DNA from: an uncultured Actinomycetes bacterium
GTDB taxonomy: Bacteria; Actinomycetota; Thermoleophilia; Miltoncostaeales; Miltoncostaeaceae
Assembly: GCA_903866425.1 (NCBI GenBank)
Contig: CAIPNN010000161.1
Span: 1 to 9,264, forward strand
Direction: 5' to 3'
Length of the DNA stretch: 9,264 bases
Shown piece by piece: positions 7,013-9,264 of this stretch (position 1 is the stretch's first letter; the number at the start of each line of letters is the position of its first letter). The position numbers were made by a program, and so were the translations under genes. The notes beneath the pieces are model-generated. The model saw only the letters and a list, made by a program, of their open reading frames with translations, did not search any database and was not told the origin of the DNA.

Positions 7013-8172
7013 TAGCGGGCGAGGACCCCGCGGTAGCGCTCCACCGCGGCATCCAGACTCGCCACCGAGTCGCCGCCGAACTTGTCCACCAGCGCCTGCG
7101 CGAGCACGAACGCGATGACGGCCTCGGCAATGACGGCAGCAGCAGGCACTGCACAGATGTCGGAGCGCTCCTTGAACGCTGCCGTGGCTTCCTTGCTGTG
7201 CACGTCAACCGATGCAAGCGGACGACTGAGCGTGGCGATGGGCTTCATCGCGGCGCGCACCACGAGGGGCTCGCCGTGGGTCATGCCGCCCTCAAGGCCA
7301 CCGGAGCGGTTGGTGCGGCGGTGGTACCCGCGGTCATCCGACCAGAAGATCTCGTCGTGGGCCTGGCTGCCGCGGATGCGTCCAAGCTCAAACCCTGCGC
7401 CGAGCTCGACGCCCTTGATGGCCTGAATGCCAAGCACGGCCTGACCGATGCGGCCATCGAGGCGGGCGTCGCCGCTCACGTGCGAACCGAGACCCGGGAT
7501 GGGGTTGAACACCCACACCTCAAAGATGCCGCCGAGGGTGTCGCTGTCCTGCCCCGCCGCCTTGATGGCCGCGCGCATGCGCGCCGACGCGTCGTCATCA
7601 AGCGCGCGCACCGGGCTGTCGTCGACGCCCTCGAAGTCGTCAAGCGTGAGGTCGTCGCGCAGCGGCGTCGACTCAGGACCCACCTGCACCACGTGGCTCC
7701 GCACTTCCATGCCGTAGCGGCGGAGGAGCGCCTTCGCCACGCCACCCGCGGCCACGCGCGCCGCGGTCTCGCGGGCACTCGCACGCTCGAGGATGTTGCG
7801 CAGGTCGTCGGTCTCGTACTTCTGCATGCCCGCGAGGTCGGCGTGACCGGGTCGCGGAAGCGTGATGGGGTCCACCTCGGATGCGGGCTCCCAGATGGCC
7901 ATGCGGTCTTCCGACCAGTTGGCGAAGTCGCGGTTCATCACCATCATCGCCACCGGGCTGCCCAGGGTGCGGCCATGACGGATACCTGCCGTCACCTGCA
8001 CGCGGTCGGTCTCGATCTTCTGACGCCCCCCGCGGCCATAGCCGAGTTGGCGACGTGCCAGATCGGCATCGATGTCGTCGGGAGTGAGCGGGAGGCCCGC
8101 AGGGAGCCCCTCGATGATGGTTGTGAGGGCGGGGCCATGCGACTCGCCCGCTGTGCGATACGTAAGCGCCAT
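7012..8172 (-). CDS. aroC: Chorismate synthase
   Basis: The 386-residue enzyme eliminates phosphate from EPSP to give chorismate using reduced FMN (shikimate step 7). All family signatures are present: GESHG at 9-13 with H12, GYGRGGR near 44-50, RPGHADLAGMQKY at 107-119 with H110, ERASARETAARVAAGG at 129-144, NRSGGLEGGMTHG at 288-300 and RSDICAVPAAAVIAEA at 336-351. The ATG at 8172 puts GESHG at its usual distance from the N-terminus. A long in-frame extension upstream, into the glycosylase gene, is a reading-frame artefact. A G-run only two bases before the ATG is too close to be an ideal ribosome binding site, so the start may be leaderless or use a non-standard site. It is probably the first gene of the coupled aro-acc operon, following a 52-base gap. 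Confidence 0.96.
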   Translation of the reverse strand: MALTYRTAGESHGPALTTIIEGLPAGLPLTPDDIDADLARRQLGYGRGGRQKIETDRVQVTAGIRHGRTLGSPVAMMVMNRDFANWSEDRMAIWEPASEVDPITLPRPGHADLAGMQKYETDDLRNILERASARETAARVAAGGVAKALLRRYGMEVRSHVVQVGPESTPLRDDLTLDDFEGVDDSPVRALDDDASARMRAAIKAAGQDSDTLGGIFEVWVFNPIPGLGSHVSGDARLDGRIGQAVLGIQAIKGVELGAGFELGRIRGSQAHDEIFWSDDRGYHRRTNRSGGLEGGMTHGEPLVVRAAMKPIATLSRPLASVDVHSKEATAAFKERSDICAVPAAAVIAEAVIAFVLAQALVDKFGGDSVASLDAAVERYRGVLAR

Positions 8173-8182
8173 TTCCCCCGCA

Positions 8183-8230
8183 GCATAGCCGTCTGGCCCG
8201 GTCGTCCCGGGCAATCCGCAGGGCCTATGC
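8183..8230 (-). repeat. Nested inverted repeat between glycosylase gene and aroC
   Basis: In the minus-strand sense, GCATAG (8230-8225, containing the glycosylase stop) pairs with CTATGC (8188-8183); allowing one bulged base this arm extends by GG/CC. Inside it, GCCCGG-GACGA-CCGGGC (8212-8196) forms a perfect six-base stem with a five-base loop. The structure fills almost all of the only non-coding gap over 10 bases and ends just before the G-run upstream of aroC. There is no T-tract after the stem, so it is not a standard intrinsic terminator; an RNA hairpin affecting aroC expression or mRNA processing is possible. The distal arm also contains TATGCT (8187-8182), which fits a weak -10 box for a nearly leaderless aroC transcript, but no convincing -35 box is present. 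Confidence 0.5.
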
Positions 8231-9106
8231 GGCGCGCGTCGCCGGCACACCCGTCTTGGTGCGGGCGTGAGGGTGCCGCAGCAGGTACATCGCGGCCAGC
8301 CCGGCCCACTCGCCGTACCCCTCCACCAGCGCCCGGGTCTCCTCGGCCTCGGGCCAGCGCCCGGTCTCGCGGGCCACGATGCGCATGAGCCCCAGGTCGC
8401 CCACCACCGGCGCGTCAAACCGGCCGAGCCCCTCGGTGCAGATGACCCCGGCACTCCACTGTCCCATCCACGGGTCGCGGGTAATGCGCGCCGTGGCCTG
8501 CGGCGTCGGCACACCGCGCAGGCGCTCCACGTCGAGCGACCGCAGCAGCCGCCGCACCGCCGTGGCCCGACGTGCCGCAAGCCCCGTGCGCGTCATGCGG
8601 GCCGCCGACACGCGCAGCAGCGCGTCACCATCCGGGGGCGTCACAAGGCCATCATCGCCGGCAGGCTGAGCGCAGCGCGTAATGGCAGCCTGCATGCGCG
8701 CGGCCTCGGCCCCGGTCACCAGCTGCCCGCACGCTGCAGCCAGCACCGCCTGCGCCACCGTGCCGGTACGCACAGGCCGGTAGCCCTCGTTGCGCAGCGC
8801 AGTCGCGGCCAGGCGTGCGTCGTGCCGCGCCATGCGCAGGAAGGGCGCATGGTCGTCATCAACTGCGAGCACAAACCGCAGCGCGTCGAGCGCTGCTGTG
8901 GTGTCCGCACCCATCACGGCCACGTCAAGATCGCCATCAGGTCGCTGTGTCACCGCACCGCGCGCCGGCCCCGCAGCCGTGGCGAGCGCCACCCGCAGCA
9001 CCGGGCCGTCCCATCGCCGGGTGCCACCGGACGCGCCCGACGCCGATGCGCGCAGGTTGTACGGCCGCACGGGCGCGAGTCGGGTGGTGAGGATGGGCGT
9101 CGCCAT
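8225..9106 (-). CDS. AlkA-like DNA glycosylase (HhH-GPD family)
   Basis: The 293-residue protein resembles DNA-3-methyladenine glycosylase II, which removes alkylated bases from DNA. Residues about 1-85 look like the AlkA N-terminal domain (LAPVRPYNL, then DGPVLRV, ending FVLAVDDDHAPF). The catalytic HhH-GPD region spans about 115-275: GTVAQAVLAAACGQLVT (family form ...QQVS), LAARRATAVRRL, the hairpin segment RDPWMGQWSAGV, GLGRFDAPVVGDLGL with the catalytic aspartate D237, and a closing GYGEWAGLAAMYLLRH. The hairpin usually reads LPGIGPWTA; here the first glycine is replaced. The ATG at 9106 begins a plausible AlkA N-terminus; the longer in-frame extension is arginine-rich and not family-like. 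No clear ribosome binding site is seen. It overlaps the preceding peptidase frame by 170 bases. Substrate range cannot be told from sequence. Confidence 0.82.
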   Translation of the reverse strand: MATPILTTRLAPVRPYNLRASASGASGGTRRWDGPVLRVALATAAGPARGAVTQRPDGDLDVAVMGADTTAALDALRFVLAVDDDHAPFLRMARHDARLAATALRNEGYRPVRTGTVAQAVLAAACGQLVTGAEAARMQAAITRCAQPAGDDGLVTPPDGDALLRVSAARMTRTGLAARRATAVRRLLRSLDVERLRGVPTPQATARITRDPWMGQWSAGVICTEGLGRFDAPVVGDLGLMRIVARETGRWPEAEETRALVEGYGEWAGLAAMYLLRHPHARTKTGVPATRAA

Positions 9107-9264
9107 CGGGCGAGTGTAGGAACGCCACCGGAAGCGCGAGTGCAAGCGCCGCGGCAACAAGAAATGGGCCAAAGGGAATGGTGGCGTCGCGAAGCGGCGT
9201 GCCCTGCAGCACCGCCCACACCCCACCACCCACCGCGCCGGCCACCAGCGCCAGCAGCACGGCC
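8937..9264 (-). CDS. Prepilin peptidase, C-terminal part (start beyond window edge)
   Basis: The frame enters from the right-hand edge. The first 50 or so residues are two hydrophobic segments (VLLALVAGAVGGGVWAVL and FLVAAALALALPVAFL) flanking TPLRDATIPFGPF. The IPFGPF motif before the last membrane helix is a hallmark of type IV prepilin peptidases (A24 family), membrane aspartyl proteases that cleave and often N-methylate type IV pilin-like precursors. The two catalytic aspartates lie upstream, outside the window. After the last helix the frame continues for about 57 proline/arginine/histidine-rich residues to a TGA at 8937, overlapping the glycosylase gene by 170 bases; this tail does not resemble the family and its end may be affected by a frameshift. 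The family call rests on this short stretch only. Confidence 0.7.
   Translation of the reverse strand, partial: AVLLALVAGAVGGGVWAVLQGTPLRDATIPFGPFLVAAALALALPVAFLHSPDGDAHPHHPTRARAAVQPARIGVGRVRWHPAMGRPGAAGGARHGCGAGARCGDTAT

Noticed and set aside
8196..8212. Intrinsic terminator after the glycosylase gene
   Set aside because: The stem is good but no T-tract follows on the minus strand, and it sits immediately before aroC.
7198..8388. Plus-strand open frame of 396 codons opposite aroC
   Set aside because: Antisense shadow running through the aroC start region and into the glycosylase gene; no family features.
7012..8580. Longer aroC product of 522 residues
   Set aside because: The extra 136 N-terminal residues are the glycosylase gene read in another frame; chorismate synthase begins a few residues before GESHG.
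8225..9229. Longer glycosylase product of 334 residues
   Set aside because: The extra 41 residues are out-of-frame prepilin peptidase sequence, arginine-rich and unlike AlkA.

Overview
This GC-rich window is a single, tightly packed stretch of chromosome in which every supported gene lies on the minus strand, so transcription runs from high to low coordinates. GC-rich wobble positions, GTG and TTG starts, and an EF-P with an unmodified-type lysine loop fit a high-GC actinobacterium. A deep-branching class such as Thermoleophilia is a guess from gene order, not a demonstrated assignment. No mobile element, CRISPR array, tRNA or rRNA was seen, and no gene-free stretch exceeds about 55 bases.

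Layout in transcription order. The window opens (9264-8937) with the C-terminal end of a prepilin peptidase, followed by an AlkA-like HhH-GPD DNA glycosylase (9106-8225) whose start overlaps the peptidase frame. A 52-base gap with a nested inverted repeat (8183-8230) precedes a shikimate cluster: aroC (8172-7012), aroK (7012-6479), aroB (6482-5385) and aroQ (5388-4951). Then come a proline-specific M24 peptidase (4954-3884), efp (3873-3316), an unusual accB fusion gene (3319-1580), accC (1583-225) and the first 76 codons of nusB (228-1). From aroC to nusB, seven of eight... in detail, six of the seven junctions within aroC-accC, plus accC/nusB, are stop/start overlaps of 1 or 4 bases; the only spaced junction is pepP/efp (10 bases). 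This is probably one translationally coupled operon.

The cluster supplies shikimate-pathway steps 2 (AroB), 3 (AroQ), 5 (AroK) and 7 (AroC), polyproline-stall relief (EF-P), proline-peptide turnover, and the biotin carboxylase and biotin carrier parts of acetyl-CoA carboxylase, ending in an antitermination factor. The order aroQ-pepP-efp-accB-accC-nusB is a familiar bacterial arrangement.

The notable anomaly is accB. Instead of a carrier of about 150 residues, this locus encodes a 579-residue protein: an N-terminal domain that aligns without gaps in key blocks to the carboxyltransferase domain of oxaloacetate decarboxylase/pyruvate carboxylase but has lost nearly every catalytic residue, fused to a complete AccB-type biotin carrier. 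It looks like a pseudo-carboxyltransferase-AccB fusion placed directly before an intact, catalytically complete AccC.
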